Below are positions 5,652-6,732 of a DNA stretch of 6,732 nucleotides, piece by piece (the first letter of the stretch is position 1; each line of letters begins with the position of its first letter). Location of the stretch: positions 15,276 through 22,007 of the forward strand of contig JAGDXN010000009.1 of the NCBI GenBank assembly GCA_023256455.1. The letters are read 5' to 3'. The DNA comes from Cuniculiplasma sp. GTDB lineage: Archaea; Thermoplasmatota; Thermoplasmata; Thermoplasmatales; Thermoplasmataceae. The notes under the pieces were generated by a model. That model was not told the origin of the DNA, searched no databases, and saw only the letters and a program-made list of their open reading frames with translations. Made by a program: the position numbers and the translations under genes.

Positions 5652-6326
5652 GCATACCTGCTCAGGATGGGTTACCTGGGCTATGTGCCCGCCTCCTTCA
5701 ATGATGTGAAATTCAGAGTTTTTCAACCCTTTTTGGATAAATTTGCCATATTCAAGGGGTATTATGGGATCGTTTTCACCCCAGATTATTAAGGTCTTAC
5801 AATCAATTCTGCCCAGCATTTCCTCGGTTATTTTACATTCTCCTGAACCATTGTTGTGCAATATATTTTCAAGTGTTTGAGGATTATTGGACGGATTCAT
5901 TCTCATAACCCTTTCTATGAATGATTTTTCATTTTCTCCCCCGTATTCACTCACGGTTGGGTTTGTGCCTGCACTGCTTATGAGTATAATTCCTTCGGCC
6001 CCATTATGCATGTATTCGTGATACAGGCTGATCCAGCCTCCGTAGGAGTTCCCACCTATGTAATATTTTTCAATATCCAGATTTTCTATGAGCTCATGGA
6101 TTGATTCTGCCTGCAATTTTACGGTAATATCCGGTGGCCTTTCCGAATTGCCATGGCCAAGAAGATCGGGAAAAATGAGACCGTAATCAGATTTTATACA
6201 ACCTGCAATTTTCATAAAATTATTCCCCATTCCCCCAAGGCCGTGAAGCATTATAATAACGGGATTTCCGTCCCTTTTTAAATATGAGATCTTTCCGTTT
6301 TTAGTCTCTACATAAAATCTATTCAT
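5628..6326 (-). CDS. Alpha/beta hydrolase fold protein
   Basis: A 232-aa single-domain alpha/beta hydrolase. Its landmarks are the oxyanion-hole loop LHGLGG (27-32), FPDLLGHGNSERP (52-64), the nucleophile elbow GGNSYGG with Ser94, the acid Asp186 in WGENDPIIP, and His214 in EGGGHIAQ before PEQVCSLVNNFL. The Ser-Asp-His triad is complete, so it should be active. The fold is closest to the carboxylesterase / C-C bond hydrolase / haloperoxidase-like group; the substrate is unknown. No signal peptide is seen. The ATG at 6326 fits the family's N-terminus, but there is no SD. Its first two bases are the end of the left arm of the 47-bp inverted repeat, and a TTTAAA at 6352-6357 (about 28 nt upstream) is the best-placed TATA for a leaderless transcript. 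It converges on the nitrilase gene with a 24-bp overlap. Confidence 0.9.
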   Translation of the reverse strand: MNRFYVETKNGKISYLKRDGNPVIIMLHGLGGMGNNFMKIAGCIKSDYGLIFPDLLGHGNSERPPDITVKLQAESIHELIENLDIEKYYIGGNSYGGWISLYHEYMHNGAEGIILISSAGTNPTVSEYGGENEKSFIERVMRMNPSNNPQTLENILHNNGSGECKITEEMLGRIDCKTLIIWGENDPIIPLEYGKFIQKGLKNSEFHIIEGGGHIAQVTHPEQVCSLVNNFL

Positions 6327-6371
6327 ATAAAAATGTTATTGCAATATTTTGTTTAAATTTTATCTCAATTC
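6325..6371. repeat. Left arm of a 47-bp perfect inverted repeat
   Basis: This arm is the exact reverse complement of 6404-6450, base for base over 47 bp, with mismatches at both borders (6324/6451 and 6372/6403). It has only 7 G/C bases. Within it are the palindrome TATTGCAATA (6337-6346) and a TTTAAA (6352-6357). It supplies the promoter-proximal DNA of the alpha/beta hydrolase gene and ends within that gene's ATG. Confidence 0.97.
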
Positions 6372-6379
6372 AAATCCTT

Positions 6380-6395
6380 ATTTCTTTAAAGAAAT
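6380..6395. repeat. 16-bp palindrome at the centre of the inverted repeat
   Basis: ATTTCTTTAAAGAAAT is a perfect palindrome centred at 6387.5, exactly the centre of symmetry of the 47-bp arms. The 8-nt segments between it and each arm (6372-6379 and 6396-6403) do not pair apart from one position. The whole 126 bp can therefore form a long hairpin or cruciform with one symmetric internal loop. Confidence 0.85.
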
Positions 6396-6403
6396 TTTCC
6401 TAC

Positions 6404-6450
6404 GAATTGAGATAAAATTTAAACAAAATATTGCAATAACATTTTTATAT
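6404..6450. repeat. Right arm of the 47-bp perfect inverted repeat (ppdK promoter)
   Basis: It is the exact reverse complement of 6325-6371. It ends in ATTTTTATAT, most of the ppdK TATA box, and carries the second copy of TATTGCAATA (6429-6438) and a TTTAAA (6418-6423). Confidence 0.97.
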
Positions 6451-6451
6451 A
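6444..6451 (+). promoter_or_regulatory. TATA box of ppdK
   Basis: TTTATATA, the archaeal consensus, is centred 22-23 nt before the GTG at 6470, the same spacing as at the two other promoters in this window. No SD lies between, so a leaderless transcript starting at or near GTG is expected. Seven of its eight bases belong to the inverted-repeat arm; the mirror copy at 6324-6331 reads TTTATATG and overlaps the hydrolase start codon. Confidence 0.65.
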
Positions 6452-6469
6452 CTCCCCCATAAAACAACT

Positions 6470-6732
6470 GTGACAGCAACTAAAAAACTTGTTTATATGT
6501 TTGAAGAGGGTAACAGGGATATGGCATCGCTTCTGGGGGGCAAGGGTGCAGGACTGGCCGAAATGAGAAGAATAGGGCTTCCAGTACCACCCGGATTTAC
6601 CATAACCACAGAGGCATGCAATATGTACCAGAAGAGTGGAAAATTTCCAGATGGCATGATGCAGGCTGTTATGGAATCTCTGGCAAAGGTTGAAAAGGAA
6701 ACAGGAAAGAGTCTTGGAAACCCTTCAAACCC
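6470..6732 (+). CDS. ppdK: Pyruvate, phosphate dikinase, N-terminal part (runs off the window)
   Basis: Eighty-seven codons are visible and open at the right edge; the full family protein is about 870-900 aa. The N-terminus is characteristic of PPDK: KKLVYMFEEGN, then LLGGKGAGLAEMRRIGLPVPPGFTITTEACNMY, then the segment leading to GKSLGNPSN that precedes the nucleotide-binding region. The enzyme interconverts pyruvate, ATP and phosphate with phosphoenolpyruvate, AMP and pyrophosphate, serving gluconeogenesis or glycolysis in the cytoplasm. PEP synthase is related, but the spacing and the TTEACNMY segment favour PPDK. The GTG start at 6470 matches the usual first residues before KK-VY-F and the TATA distance; an ATG at 6496 would remove conserved residues. 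It diverges from the alpha/beta hydrolase gene across the 47-bp inverted repeat. Confidence 0.93.
   Translation, partial: MTATKKLVYMFEEGNRDMASLLGGKGAGLAEMRRIGLPVPPGFTITTEACNMYQKSGKFPDGMMQAVMESLAKVEKETGKSLGNPSN

Noticed and set aside
6325..6450. Miniature transposon (MITE) or IS remnant defined by the 47-bp inverted repeat
   Set aside because: No target-site duplication is visible in the flanks (left ends ...CTATTC, right begins ACTCCC), there is no transposase trace, and the arms coincide with promoter elements. Not excluded without a genome-wide copy search.
6325..6450. Bidirectional transcription terminator
   Set aside because: The repeat lies between divergent starts, not between gene ends, so there is no transcript for it to terminate from either neighbour.
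1..6732. CRISPR array, toxin-antitoxin pair or phage genes
   Set aside because: No spaced direct repeats, cas genes, small paired ORFs or phage protein signatures were seen; the intergenic regions are too short.

Overview
The window looks archaeal and most resembles the Thermoplasmatales (Thermoplasma/Ferroplasma/Cuniculiplasma-like). The signs are AT-rich TATA boxes 22-24 nt upstream of start codons with no Shine-Dalgarno (leaderless transcripts), GGTG(A)-type ribosome sites only at internal operon genes, a TrmB-type regulator, a CoaBC with an archaeal-looking PAMHxxMY motif, a tRNA gene without encoded CCA, and frequent AGG/AGA and ATA codons. The genus is inference; no search was run.

Layout. 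Positions 1-394 hold no confident gene: an AT-rich stretch with a perfect 18-bp palindrome and a doubtful 68-codon ORF. A minus-strand cluster follows, read from 3178 down to 395: a TrmB-type regulator, endonuclease IV (nfo, ATGA overlap), a DUF1015 protein (TTG start, 14 nt after nfo) and tRNA-Thr(CGT). The DUF1015 frame runs into the tRNA gene and takes its stop codon from the anticodon loop. A divergent intergenic region (3179-3346) carries both promoters and a 15-bp near-perfect inverted repeat. On the plus strand come a PaaI-like hotdog thioesterase, CoaBC (CoA synthesis) and a nitrilase-superfamily amidohydrolase, all overlapping or nearly so. The nitrilase end overlaps by 24 bp the end of a convergent alpha/beta hydrolase. 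That hydrolase and the partial pyruvate phosphate dikinase gene (ppdK) at the right edge diverge from a region built as a 47-bp perfect inverted repeat.

How the genes fit together. The plus-strand operon is consistent with CoA/acyl-CoA metabolism: CoaBC makes 4'-phosphopantetheine, the hotdog protein probably hydrolyses acyl-CoA, and the nitrilase may act on an amide of unknown identity. The minus-strand cluster joins a transcription regulator with base-excision repair and an uncharacterised DUF1015 protein. ppdK interconverts pyruvate and phosphoenolpyruvate.

The most unusual signals are the long perfect inverted repeat that forms both promoters of the hydrolase/ppdK pair, and the protein gene that terminates inside a tRNA. 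No complete new defence or mobile system was recognised.
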